DNA of 64,000 nt from Sphingobacteriaceae bacterium (GTDB lineage: Bacteria > Bacteroidota > Bacteroidia > Sphingobacteriales > Sphingobacteriaceae): NCBI GenBank assembly GCA_014380615.1, contig JACMJM010000032.1, positions 1 to 64,000 on the forward strand, given 5' to 3'. A program made the position numbers and the translations under genes. The notes under the pieces were generated by a model that worked only from the letters and a program-made list of their open reading frames with translations, was not told where the DNA came from and did no database searches. Positions 34,402 through 43,275 of the stretch are shown piece after piece (positions within the stretch are counted from its first letter, which is position 1; each line of letters opens with the position of its first letter).

Positions 34402-34592
34402 GTCATCTTAGGAAGGTGTTTTTTACAAATACTGAAGATGGGTGACGTGGAATATGGACAAGAATAGTGTTGTTATGGAACAAAGGGTAGCGTCATGCTG
34501 AGGAGGTAATTTTTTGCAAACACTGAAAGAGGAGTGACGTGGAATGATGGACAAATAGTGTTTTAAAGATCAAAGGTAGCGTCATGCTGAGA
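34402..34592 (+). repeat. Tandem ~90-base repeat (2.1 units)
   Basis: Units begin at GTCAT 34402, 34492 and 34581 (third truncated). The first two share TTTTTTRCAAAYACTGAA, GTGACGTGGAAT, GGACAAxAATAGTGTT and CAAAGGTAGC. The second half of the unit resembles 16378-16435 between the kinase genes. It fills most of the 372-base gap before prfB. A worn REP arm (TTCGACAGGTTCAAG) follows at 34618. Confidence 0.75.
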
Positions 34593-34730
34593 ACGGGTTA
34601 TTGAAACACACCTCCATTCGACAGGTTCAAGTCCTCCACTACATCATAAATATCACCTCGTCTTTGCCCGACGACAAAACCTAAAATACCGCCCAATTTG
34701 AAACACCCTCCGAAATTCGCTCCGTTTTCT

Positions 34731-34738
34731 TACTTTTG
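34731..34738 (+). promoter_or_regulatory. -7 promoter element of prfB
   Basis: TACTTTTG, matching TAnnTTTG, four bases before the ATG at 34743. No good -33 TTTG lies 17-23 bases upstream (one at 34697-34700 is too far). Predicts a start site at or next to the start codon. Confidence 0.6.
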
Positions 34739-34742
34739 CCCC

Positions 34743-35817
34743 ATGACTAAAGAACAGTTACAGGATTTAAGGGACAGAGTAACGTCCCTGAGGAGGCATC
34801 TTTGACATCGACAAGAAACTCGATGAACTCCATATCGAACAAGAACTAACATTAACTCCCGATTTTTGGGATCGGCCTAAAGAAGCCGAAAAGGTTTTAC
34901 ACTCAATTAAAGCAAAAAAATTCTGGACAGACGGCATAGTCGAAGTTAATTCGGCCGTAGAAGATGTTGCCGTGATGTATGAGTTTTTCCAATCTGGCGA
35001 CGCTACCGACGTTGAGCTGGAAGAACAGTATCAATTGGCACTTCAAAAGCTGGAAGAGCTGGAGTTTAAAAATATGCTTAGCTCCGAAGAAGATCAGCTG
35101 AACGCAGTGCTACAGATTACAGCAGGGGCGGGCGGTACCGAAAGCTGCGACTGGGCCCGGATGCTGATGCGGATGTACCTGATGTGGGCCGAAAAAAATG
35201 GCTACAAAGTAACCGAGCAAGATTCTCAGGAAGGGGAGGTGGCAGGTATAAAGTCGGTTACCATCCAGATTGAAGGCAATTTTGCTTATGGCTACCTGAA
35301 AGGAGAAAACGGTGTTCATCGTTTGGTTCGAATTTCACCCTTCGACGCAAACGCCAAGCGCCATACCTCATTCGCTTCGGTATATGTTTATCCTTTAGTG
35401 GATGATACCATCGAAATTGAGGTTAATCCGGCAGACGTGGAGTTCGAAACTTTTCGTTCGGGTGGTGCGGGCGGACAGAATGTAAACAAAGTCGAAACAG
35501 CCGTTCGCCTTTACCATAAACCTTCCGGAATCATTATAAAAAATCAGGAATCGCGCTCACAGCTTCAAAATAAAGACAATGCCCTCCGCTTATTAAAATC
35601 TCAGTTATATGAGATAGAAATGCGTAAAAGGCAGGAAGCCTCTGCTGCTATTGAGGGAAGCAAAAAGAAAATCGAGTGGGGCTCGCAAATCAGAAGCTAC
35701 GTTTTAGACGACCGCAGGGTAAAGGATCACCGTACAAATTATCAAACCTCTAATCCGCAGGCAGTACTCGACGGCGATTTGGATGAGTTTATTAAAGCGT
35801 ATTTAATGGAGTTTTAG
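34743..35817 (+). CDS. prfB: Peptide chain release factor 2 with programmed +1 frameshift
   Basis: 357 residues made from two frames: codons 34743-34802 ([20 protein letters not shown]), an in-frame TGA at 34803-34805, then GAC in the +1 frame from 34804. The shift site CTTTGAC follows a Shine-Dalgarno-like AGGAGG by three bases (34791-34796), the classic RF2 autoregulation signal: when RF2 is scarce ribosomes pause at UGA and shift. Downstream motifs are intact: SPF in [10 protein letters not shown] (stop-codon recognition) and GGQ in [10 protein letters not shown] (peptide release). RF2 reads UGA and UAA. Confidence 0.96.
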
Positions 35818-35824
35818 CTAGTTG

Positions 35825-35858
35825 CTTTGCGGGTTCTGGGTACTCAAAACCCGCAAAG
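35825..35858. terminator. Bidirectional terminator between prfB and the SirB1-like gene
   Basis: Perfect 11-base arms CTTTGCGGGTT (35825-35835) and AACCCGCAAAG (35848-35858), followed on the plus strand by TAATTTATTTTT. It serves prfB and probably the convergent gene ending at 35863. Confidence 0.85.
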
Positions 35859-35862
35859 TAAT

Positions 35863-36729
35863 TTATTTTTCGGCCTCTACCACCGCCAGCAGCTCTTCTA
35901 TTTCACGCGCCTTTTCATCGTATCCCAACTTAGTATACGACGAGATCAGATTCCGTAATATCCTTCGGATAATATCCTCATTCTTACAGGGCTCATAATA
36001 TTCTTTAGCCTGAGAAAGGTTAAGTTGTTTAAGAAAAGAATCTACATCACGTTTGCTGAAAATAAACCCTTTGTTAAAGGCATTAATGTAAAACAGAACA
36101 CCTTCTTCCGAAATATATTCCTTCGCTTCATCAATATAAGCCAAAATAAAATGCTGAGGCAGATTTACTCCATAAATGGGAATATCAAGCCTTTGGGCGA
36201 TTACCGAATAAATAATTGCCAAAGAAATCTGATTTCCTTTCTTGCTTTCAAGCACCTGGCTGATGTACGAGTTTTGAGGATCCTGATGATTTGTGGTGTT
36301 ACCCGAAAAGTTATAGATACTGTACAGAACATGGTTAATAATCTTAACCTTTTCGATGGCACTCATATCATAAACCATTTGCTGCCATACCTCTCTCTTA
36401 ATTTCTTCAATCTGATTGATGATTTTAAGGGGATCCATATCAGGGTATTGATATTTATTGATAATTATCACTCCCTGCAGCAAATCGAACGACCCGCCGT
36501 GATACCATAACTCGAGCTCTTTTTTAACGGACTGGTACTGTATTCTATGAACCAGATTTTCGATCCGCTCCTGCAAAAGCGCGTCGAATGATTGCTCCCA
36601 GGCACTTTCCAGATATTCAATCACTTCATTGCCGTACGATAATAGCTTTTGCTCAACATGGCGGGCTATTTCTTCGTCGGGGTCGTCAAGTAATTTAATC
36701 AGAGATTCGAGTTCTTTATCGTTGATCAT
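35863..36729 (-). CDS. SirB1-like transglutaminase-core protein
   Basis: 288 residues. The N-terminal region is HEAT-like helices (LDDPDEEIARHVEQKLLSYG). The middle carries the Transglut_core2/SirB1 signature: INHVLYSIYNFSGNTTN, SKKGNQISLAIIYSVIAQRL, LPQHFILAYID. The Asn-His-Asp-like positions are present, but the usual catalytic Cys is not obvious (GNQISLA replaces GxPxSL with no Cys), so catalysis is uncertain. The C-terminus is helical and TPR-like. Cytoplasmic, function unknown across bacteria. Convergent with prfB. Confidence 0.8.
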   Translation of the reverse strand: MINDKELESLIKLLDDPDEEIARHVEQKLLSYGNEVIEYLESAWEQSFDALLQERIENLVHRIQYQSVKKELELWYHGGSFDLLQGVIIINKYQYPDMDPLKIINQIEEIKREVWQQMVYDMSAIEKVKIINHVLYSIYNFSGNTTNHQDPQNSYISQVLESKKGNQISLAIIYSVIAQRLDIPIYGVNLPQHFILAYIDEAKEYISEEGVLFYINAFNKGFIFSKRDVDSFLKQLNLSQAKEYYEPCKNEDIIRRILRNLISSYTKLGYDEKAREIEELLAVVEAEK

Positions 36730-36838
36730 CTTTTACTAAAATATAAAAATGCCTGATACAGTTGTTCAAATTGAAAAACTAAATCTTATTGTGTCTTTTT
36801 TTTAAGAAAAAGCATGGTAATATCGCCTTAGTTTTATC

Positions 36839-36846
36839 TAATTTTG
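36839..36846 (+). promoter_or_regulatory. -7 promoter element of the methyltransferase gene
   Basis: TAATTTTG, matching TAnnTTTG, six bases before ATG 36853. No clear -33 TTG at proper distance. Implies a near-leaderless transcript. Confidence 0.55.
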
Positions 36847-36852
36847 CCGCCC

Positions 36853-37638
36853 ATGATTAATTGGCAACTGCTTAAATCATTTGTTAAACACCGGCTGAAA
36901 GCGAAGGCCCGGCACGGTGTTCATTCGCCTTTTGTATATAACCTTATCGATAAAGTTATTTACGATTTTAAGCCTCGCCGCGACTACGAATCCATCGAGC
37001 ATCTTAGAAAGAGCTTATTAGCAGACGAACGTGAAATCATAATTACTGATCTGGGTGCCGGGTCGCATGTTAATAACAACAAGCGCAAGAAAATAAGCCA
37101 CCTGGCCAAAAACGCCCTCAAACCAAAAAAGCTATCGCAATTAATTTATAGAATAGCTAACGACAGACAGCCAGCCAATATTATCGAACTGGGTACTTGT
37201 TTGGGTTTAACCACTTCTTACCTGGCCAGGGCCGTGCCCCGGGCGGCTGTTGTTAGTATAGAAGGCTGTCCGCAAACAGCTTTGATAGCGAAAGAGGTTA
37301 TACAAAGGTTAGAGATTACCAATGTAAAACTACTTACCGGAAACTTCGACACGCTGTTGCCCGAAATTATTTCTCAAACACATACACTTGATTTTGTGTT
37401 TGTTGATGGAAATCACCGAAAAGACGCTACATTAAATTATTTTTACTGGTGCCTTTCGAAAGTAAACGAGGATACGGTTTTGATATTTGATGATATTTAT
37501 TGGAGTAAAGGCATGGAAGAGGCCTGGCATGAAATAAAAAACCACCCCGAAGTGAGTGTTACAGTTGATTTGTTTTGGATCGGATTAGTCTATTTCAGGA
37601 AGGGGCAGGCTAAAGAACACTTTTATATTAAATATTAA
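36853..37638 (+). CDS. Class I SAM-dependent methyltransferase
   Basis: 261 residues from ATG 36853; a TTG three codons up overlaps the promoter box, so I reject it. Rossmann motif I NIIELGTCLGLTTSYLA near 118-135, acidic end of strand 2 (VVSIEGCPQTALIAKEV), and the strand-4 Asp FVFVDGNHRKDA, then IFDDIYWSKGMEEAW. The layout is like O-methyltransferases of the AdoMet_MTase 24 type. An N-terminal basic helix (VKHRLKAKARHGVHSPFVYN) is typical of this Bacteroidota group. Target unknown. Confidence 0.87.
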   Translation: MINWQLLKSFVKHRLKAKARHGVHSPFVYNLIDKVIYDFKPRRDYESIEHLRKSLLADEREIIITDLGAGSHVNNNKRKKISHLAKNALKPKKLSQLIYRIANDRQPANIIELGTCLGLTTSYLARAVPRAAVVSIEGCPQTALIAKEVIQRLEITNVKLLTGNFDTLLPEIISQTHTLDFVFVDGNHRKDATLNYFYWCLSKVNEDTVLIFDDIYWSKGMEEAWHEIKNHPEVSVTVDLFWIGLVYFRKGQAKEHFYIKY

Positions 37639-37672
37639 ATCACATATATTTAAATCCCAAACCTAAGCAAGT

Positions 37673-39049
37673 ATGTACCTGCGTTTTTTCTGGATACTAT
37701 TAATTGTACTGGTTGCCAGACTAAGCGGTTACGGGCAGATACGTGTTTCCCGTATCGATATAAACAGATGGGTGAGAGAGAATTTTACCGGCCAGGGTGT
37801 TGTGGTTGGCAATATAAAGGTGCATGGCAATGCCTTGTCTACGGGAGCCTTTACCAGCTCAAATAACATTCTTGAAATTCAGAAAGGCTTAGTGCTCTCA
37901 ACCGGGTCGGCTTTTTTAGTTGCCGGGCTTAATGATAAATCTAATCAATCCTATTCTTTTGGCGATGCCGAAAGTGATCCCGATATTAAAAAATATGTAA
38001 AACCTAACTTATATGATGTAAGCCTTATCGAATTTGATTTTGTACCCCTGGCCAATAACCTTCAGTTTAAATATCAGTTTGGTTCGGAAGAATACCCCGA
38101 ATACGTAGGCTCTACCTATAACGATGTGTTTGCTTTCTTTATCTCCGATGATAGTACAAACCAAAATATCGCGCTAATCCCCGGAAATAATGTTCCGGTT
38201 AGTATTAATACGGTGAATCATCTGGTTAATTCGAAGTATTATACTGATAATAATGTTTTCGCGAGCGGCGGTAGAAGAGAAGCCCCGGGTGCTATTGAAG
38301 AAGAAAGCGGCAGTTTTTTCGGTGGAATTTGGGGAGGTTTAAAGAGTATTTTCGGCGGATCGGGGAAAGAAAGTGCTGAAGAAAAGGCCGTCAGGGCAAA
38401 CCCGGAGTTATTGAAAAAGTACCGATCGGGAATTTACCGGTTTTTACAATTCGACGGGATAACTAAAAAGTTGACCGCTCAGGCCTATGTAACCCCGTAT
38501 AAAAAATATCACATGAAGATTATTATCGCCGATGTGGCCGATAATATTTTTGATTCGGGCGTTTTTATTGAAGACAAAAGCCTTACCGCCACGCCGGATA
38601 CCTCGCAGTTCAACTTTGCAGATTATTCGGGCATGGAAAAACTTGCCGATTCCAAACAAATTCTGTCGGGTAAAAAACTTGAAAATATTTTGCCCGATAC
38701 CGTTTATCTCCGTGACGCAAATATTTATTTTGAATTCGACAAGGCAGAAGTGCTGCCTTCTGAAATGCGAAAGCTTAAATCCCTCGTAGCGATGTATACC
38801 CGCTTAAAAAATAAATACACTATCCGGGTTGCGGGGCATACCGATAGCATCGGTAACCTGCAGTATAATATGGCTCTTTCGAGGAAACGAAATCAGGCCG
38901 TGATGAGTGCGATACAACAAATCGGTTCTATCGACGATCCTATCGAAATAACAGAGGACGCTTTTCTGAAACCTGCCGCCAAAAACGACACCGATTTTGG
39001 AAGGATGAAAAACAGGAGGGTTGAGATCTTTTTTGTAAAGCGGGATTGA
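37673..39049 (+). CDS. Choice-of-anchor L domain protein with C-terminal OmpA domain
   Basis: 458 residues: signal peptide (ending near GYGQ), then a choice-of-anchor L domain (about 22-300; VLSTGSAFLVAGLNDKSNQS, QFKYQFGSEEYPEYVGSTYN, DVFAFFISDD). The domain is interrupted by a Gly-rich insert (about 208-240; FFGGIWGGLKSIFGGSGK). The C-terminal OmpA domain (about 340-458; IYFEFDKAEVLPSE, VAGHTDSIGN, LSRKRNQAV, GRMKNRRVEIFF) binds peptidoglycan. It is a wall-anchored outer-membrane or periplasmic protein; the anchor-L part likely adheres to a surface or matrix ligand. 34 bases after the methyltransferase. Confidence 0.88.
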   Translation: MYLRFFWILLIVLVARLSGYGQIRVSRIDINRWVRENFTGQGVVVGNIKVHGNALSTGAFTSSNNILEIQKGLVLSTGSAFLVAGLNDKSNQSYSFGDAESDPDIKKYVKPNLYDVSLIEFDFVPLANNLQFKYQFGSEEYPEYVGSTYNDVFAFFISDDSTNQNIALIPGNNVPVSINTVNHLVNSKYYTDNNVFASGGRREAPGAIEEESGSFFGGIWGGLKSIFGGSGKESAEEKAVRANPELLKKYRSGIYRFLQFDGITKKLTAQAYVTPYKKYHMKIIIADVADNIFDSGVFIEDKSLTATPDTSQFNFADYSGMEKLADSKQILSGKKLENILPDTVYLRDANIYFEFDKAEVLPSEMRKLKSLVAMYTRLKNKYTIRVAGHTDSIGNLQYNMALSRKRNQAVMSAIQQIGSIDDPIEITEDAFLKPAAKNDTDFGRMKNRRVEIFFVKRD

Positions 39050-39079
39050 TCTTTCTAAAGCAGTAACTTATTTTTACGT

Positions 39080-39129
39080 TATAAAACTTATTTTTTAGTT
39101 GTAAAACTGAAAATTAAGTTTTACATTTG
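39080..39129 (+). promoter_or_regulatory. Promoter and likely BlaI operator of the blaI-M56 operon
   Basis: -33 TTG (39099-39101), 20-base spacer, -7 TACATTTG (39122-39129), three bases before ATG 39133. Lying between the two boxes is an exact inverted repeat TGTAAAACT (39100-39108) and AGTTTTACA (39117-39125). A third half site TATAAAACT starts at 39080, 20 bases upstream of the first. A bound BlaI dimer would cover the promoter, fitting autorepression. Confidence 0.75.
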
Positions 39130-39132
39130 GTT

Positions 39133-39501
39133 ATGGAAGAATTAACCAAAGCCGAAGAGCGTATTATGCAAATTGTTTGGAAACTGAAGAACACTTTTGT
39201 AAAAGACATAATCAACCAACTTGATGATGAACCAAAGCCTCCATATAATACTATATCTTCAATAGTCCGCCTGCTCGAAAAGAAAGGATATGTGGGTTAT
39301 AAGGCCTACGGCAAAACTTACGAGTATTTTCCATTAATCTCCAAAAGCGATTATCGTAAAGCATTCTTTAAAAAAATGATCTCCGGATACTTTGATAATT
39401 CGGTGGAGAGTTTGCTGTCTTTTATGGTAAAGGAGCAGAAGCTAAACGACGATGAGCTAAGAAAAATAAGAGAAATTATTGACCAAAACACCAAGCCATG
39501 A
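39133..39501 (+). CDS. BlaI/MecI-family transcriptional repressor
   Basis: 122 residues from ATG 39133; the TTG at 39127 is part of the -7 box. Winged helix: ELTKAEERIMQIVWKLKNTF, YNTISSIVRLLEKKGYVGYK, then a C-terminal dimerisation helix (SVESLLSFMVKEQKLNDDEL). Its usual role is to repress itself and a linked M56 protease that, once it senses wall damage, triggers repressor cleavage. The stop overlaps the start of the M56-amidase gene by four bases, so the pair is translationally coupled. Operator at 39080-39125. Confidence 0.93.
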   Translation: MEELTKAEERIMQIVWKLKNTFVKDIINQLDDEPKPPYNTISSIVRLLEKKGYVGYKAYGKTYEYFPLISKSDYRKAFFKKMISGYFDNSVESLLSFMVKEQKLNDDELRKIREIIDQNTKP

Positions 39502-41192
39502 TCACAGCCTCCGCAATATTTCAGGCTATCGTCAGCATGGCATTCTTCTGCGTTTTGTATCAATTAATCCTAAAAAAGTTAACCTTCTTTTCCCTTAATC
39601 GATGGTATCTTTTGTTCTCATTACTCTTAAGTATCAGTATTCCTTTTATCCATATTGAAGTTGAAAAACAGCAGTTAAGCCCTTTGGTAGAGGTGTTTGA
39701 AGGTTCTTTTGAGGGAGAAGCAGATTTTGAGACCGATTTTGAGAACATTAAAGTCGCAGCGATTGAAAATGTACAAAGTTCTGTGCCTGTTGAAAGTGCG
39801 TTATGGGCTCGGATACTGATCTGGGTGTATGGTGTTGTTAGCTTGGGTTTGTTATTTCGCTTTCTCATGGTAATGTTTGTATTGATAAGTAAATGCGCGC
39901 AAACACAAAAGGCAAATGGCGTAAGAATGATAAAATCTTTCTGGCGATTTTCTAACTGTTCATTCTTTAATCTGCTGATTATTGATTCGGAAAACCTTAA
40001 TCCCGAGGAGATAGAACAAGTTATTGCTCATGAGCGGCAACACATGCTTCGGCTGCATTCTATCGATAAGCTTTTGGTAGAAATCGCTTTGATTTTCATG
40101 TGGTTCAACCCCTTTATTTATTATTATAAAAGGGCTATTAGTCAGGCCCACGAATTCGAAGTCGACGATGCTGTGGGGAAGGCTTTTGATAAAAGAACAT
40201 ACAGCAGCCTGCTTCTTAAATTATCTGGTTATCCTGCTGAGCCACTGGTTAATAGCTTCAGTACAAATTCTTTAAAAACCCGAATTAAAATGTTGTTTAC
40301 TAACCAATCTCATAAAATGAAAAAACTCACTTATTTACTCGTTTTGCCTGCTGCTTCGGCTCTTATCTGGTTGTTCTCAATTGATGTAGTTCAAGCTGCC
40401 GCTTATAAAGTATCTGCTTTTTCCTCCCACTATCCCGCCTCAGGTAAAAATCTTCCCGTTGAAAATACCATTAAGGAAGAAACATACAAGATCATTGAAA
40501 AGCAACTGAAAAAATTAGATTATATCGGGCTGGTACTTGAAAAAGAAGTGGCCAAGGTTCCCGATGTTTTTACACTGAAAACTTTACAATCAGGTACAAT
40601 AAGCTCAGAAAAAATTCAAAGGCAGTTCGGGCAAATAGGCACCGGAAAACTACGTATCGTACTTGATCCCGGCCATGGAGGCAAAGATAGCTCACACAAA
40701 GCAGGTGGAGTGTATGAGAAAGATCTGGCTCTTGAAATATCACAGGTAATCAAATCAGTTCTTGAAGAAAAGGGGCATGAAGTAGTGATGACAAGAGAAT
40801 CGGATGTATTTGTTCCGCTTAAAGATAGAGTGGCCTTGCCGGGCGATATTTTTTTGTCTGTTCATATAAACACAGCCCCTACTCAACGACCGAATCTCAA
40901 TGGAATGGATATTCTTGTATCTAAAGATGCGAAACAAGGTTCTGTTTTGACTATAGCACGAGACCGGCTGGCAAGTTCTTTCTTTACTGAGTTAGGCAAA
41001 TTGCAAGGAATTAAGATGAACTTTTTAAATGAACAGCGACTATTTGTTTTACAAAATAATCCGGCACCGGCAATCCTAATTGAATTGGGTTATTTAACAA
41101 ACTCGCGCGACCTGAAATTCTTAACTGATAAAGAAAATCAGAAAAAAATTGCGAACACATTCGCCGACGCAATACAGGCGTATCAGAAATAA
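39498..41192 (+). CDS. BlaR1-type M56 metallopeptidase fused to N-acetylmuramoyl-L-alanine amidase
   Basis: 564 residues. N-terminal membrane helices and M56 protease domain with zinc motif HERQH (His178, Glu179, His182) and the later Glu in AHEFEVDDA. A final helix (about 275-297, YLLVLPAASALIWLFSIDVV) leads to the periplasm. The C-terminal third (about 382-564) is an Amidase_3 domain with all zinc/catalytic residues: His393 in DPGHGG, Glu in GGVYEKDLAL, His in SVHINT, Glu in IELGYLTN. BlaR1 normally has a penicillin-binding sensor there; here a wall hydrolase replaces it. It should cleave or bind the peptide-glycan bond and may signal to BlaI. Confidence 0.9.
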   Translation: MITASAIFQAIVSMAFFCVLYQLILKKLTFFSLNRWYLLFSLLLSISIPFIHIEVEKQQLSPLVEVFEGSFEGEADFETDFENIKVAAIENVQSSVPVESALWARILIWVYGVVSLGLLFRFLMVMFVLISKCAQTQKANGVRMIKSFWRFSNCSFFNLLIIDSENLNPEEIEQVIAHERQHMLRLHSIDKLLVEIALIFMWFNPFIYYYKRAISQAHEFEVDDAVGKAFDKRTYSSLLLKLSGYPAEPLVNSFSTNSLKTRIKMLFTNQSHKMKKLTYLLVLPAASALIWLFSIDVVQAAAYKVSAFSSHYPASGKNLPVENTIKEETYKIIEKQLKKLDYIGLVLEKEVAKVPDVFTLKTLQSGTISSEKIQRQFGQIGTGKLRIVLDPGHGGKDSSHKAGGVYEKDLALEISQVIKSVLEEKGHEVVMTRESDVFVPLKDRVALPGDIFLSVHINTAPTQRPNLNGMDILVSKDAKQGSVLTIARDRLASSFFTELGKLQGIKMNFLNEQRLFVLQNNPAPAILIELGYLTNSRDLKFLTDKENQKKIANTFADAIQAYQK

Positions 41193-41214
41193 CGTGGAAT
41201 TAAAGTAACGCGAT

Positions 41215-43275
41215 ATGAAAACACTCATCTATCTCCTTCAAGTATCATCATGCACCGGAATCTTCTTTTTGTTTTATAAGATAATACTGCAGAGACTAAC
41301 CTTTTTTACAACGAACAGGCTTTATCTTATGATAACACTGGGCCTGAGCTTCATTATTCCCTGTATAACTCTTCCCGCAGAGAATATTCCGGTGCAACCA
41401 GTATTTCATCAAATAACAGATCAGCCAGTAGATTATGGAAGTAATGACCCAACTATCACCATAATGGCTGAGGCTCCCGAATCTGGTACTCCTATTAATT
41501 GGGATCAGAAATTACATGCTTTTTATCTTCTTGCTACTGCTCTGTTAATGCTTCATTTTGTAGTGTCTTTAGTCATTTTCTTTCTTCGCCTAAGAAATCA
41601 ACAGATAGAGAAAATCGGAAAAATTAGGCTTGTAAAAAGTAGCTCAGGCGTTAGTAATGGCTCCTTTCTGAATTATATTTTTTTAAGTGATACCACGATA
41701 AGTAAATTAGAAGCTGAACAAATTCTGGCCCATGAAATTGAACATGTAAAACGGTATCATTCCATTGATAAGCTTTTCGCACGCGCTGTTCAGATAGTTT
41801 TATGGTTTAATCCCTTTAGTTATTTCTATAGCAAGGCTATAGAAGAGAATCATGAGTTTGAGGTTGACAGGGCTATATCACAGAATGCTGATAAACAACT
41901 TTATGCCGAATTGATATTTAAGTTATCAACCGGTACAAATGGTGAGTTTTTCAATCACTTCAGCAAATTTCCATTGCGAACACGTCTTAATATGTTATTC
42001 GCCAAACCCTCAAATAAAATCAAAAAGTTAATCTATCTACTCGTCCTTCCGCTAACGGTGGCAAGCCTTCTGGCATTCGCAGGCCGGGAGGCTTTAAAAT
42101 CAATCAAACCTGCTGTAGTCCATCCTCTGGATTCCTCGCAAGTTAATTATGAGCAGTTTTTAAAGAGAAATCCGTCTGTTAAACATCTCGGATGGTCAAT
42201 AGATGGGAAAAGAATGGGCGTCCATTTGAAGAATGGGAAAAGCGAAATGTATAAGCTGAATGATTCAAAAGATCTGGAAAAACTGAAATCTAAATATGGG
42301 AACCTTCCCGAAGCACCACCACCTCCTCAAACACCGCCAGTTAAAGCTCCTACAACAAGCTTAGTGCCCCTTGAAAAAGGAGTTGGCAATTCATTAAGTG
42401 TTGTTGACGGGCTAGAGAAGTTGGGCAGAAATCCGCTGGTTGAGATTGACGGAAAAACTTACGACAACAGCATACTTTATAAAATAAGCCGGTCATGCAT
42501 TCAGGGAAATACAGTATATTCTGTGGCAGGCGCCTTTGAGAAATTTGGAGAGGTTGGTAAAGACGGGGCTGTTGTAATCAAGACGAAAGAAGGAGTACTT
42601 ACTTATCTCAGTCCGCTGGATATTGAAAATTTAAAGGCGGAACGCGCTGTTCCCGGTTCCCGGGTTTATGGAACATATCCGATTAAAAAAACAGATGGAT
42701 CATTAGGTTACGGTGTGAGAATTAAATTCCCATCGGGAGGAAGTATGTCAGCTACGGTTAACGATCTTTCGAAAGTAGGCCATATGATAGATGGTAAACT
42801 ATATGAGAAAGAAGAGTTTATTCAAATCATTACTAAACTGGGGCGGTCAGGAAAGGGTGCATTTGGCGTTGGGCTCGACAAAAATCATCCTCAGCGAGCA
42901 GGTTTTGAAACTGTGCTATGGTTTCATACCAAGGAGTTTGATGGTTTGAGAACCGGATATAAGCCAACGAGGACTCAGCCTAAGTCTAAGATTGAGGGCC
43001 TGCTTTTTAACGCCTCCGACTCTGTAAAATTTACCGGAGATCATAGGTTTATACATCTTTACGGACGTACTTTTATAACCTATCAGATGAGTACAACCAT
43101 TTCGGCGGATTATGTTATGATCGATACCGAAGAACAAACCTTAATTGCTTCAGCAGAGGAAGGGAAAAAAGTCAGATTCAGCACGGATGCCGGTATGGTT
43201 CTGGCCGATACCGTGAAATATAATATCAGAACCAAAAAGGAAAAGTTGTTTAGGGATAATAGAGAGATAAATTAA
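41215..43275 (+). CDS. Second M56-family metallopeptidase with large unknown ectodomain
   Basis: 686 residues. Membrane helices at about 5-35, 95-120 and 275-295; zinc motif HEIEH at His173-His177, with ENHEFEVDRA supplying the third ligand region. The periplasmic part (about 297-686) has a Pro-rich linker (PPPPQTPPVKAP), repeated beta-rich segments (VEIDGKTYDNSILYKISRS, KSKIEGLLFNASDSVKF) and no recognised enzyme. It lies 22 bases after the M56-amidase gene and is likely in the same BlaI-controlled operon. Its ectodomain may be a second sensor. Confidence 0.85.
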   Translation: MKTLIYLLQVSSCTGIFFLFYKIILQRLTFFTTNRLYLMITLGLSFIIPCITLPAENIPVQPVFHQITDQPVDYGSNDPTITIMAEAPESGTPINWDQKLHAFYLLATALLMLHFVVSLVIFFLRLRNQQIEKIGKIRLVKSSSGVSNGSFLNYIFLSDTTISKLEAEQILAHEIEHVKRYHSIDKLFARAVQIVLWFNPFSYFYSKAIEENHEFEVDRAISQNADKQLYAELIFKLSTGTNGEFFNHFSKFPLRTRLNMLFAKPSNKIKKLIYLLVLPLTVASLLAFAGREALKSIKPAVVHPLDSSQVNYEQFLKRNPSVKHLGWSIDGKRMGVHLKNGKSEMYKLNDSKDLEKLKSKYGNLPEAPPPPQTPPVKAPTTSLVPLEKGVGNSLSVVDGLEKLGRNPLVEIDGKTYDNSILYKISRSCIQGNTVYSVAGAFEKFGEVGKDGAVVIKTKEGVLTYLSPLDIENLKAERAVPGSRVYGTYPIKKTDGSLGYGVRIKFPSGGSMSATVNDLSKVGHMIDGKLYEKEEFIQIITKLGRSGKGAFGVGLDKNHPQRAGFETVLWFHTKEFDGLRTGYKPTRTQPKSKIEGLLFNASDSVKFTGDHRFIHLYGRTFITYQMSTTISADYVMIDTEEQTLIASAEEGKKVRFSTDAGMVLADTVKYNIRTKKEKLFRDNREIN

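Noticed and set aside
34803-34805. prfB as a pseudogene because of the in-frame TGA
   Set aside because: The TGA sits in the classic CTTTGAC slippery site after AGGAGG and the rest of RF2 is intact, so it is programmed frameshifting.
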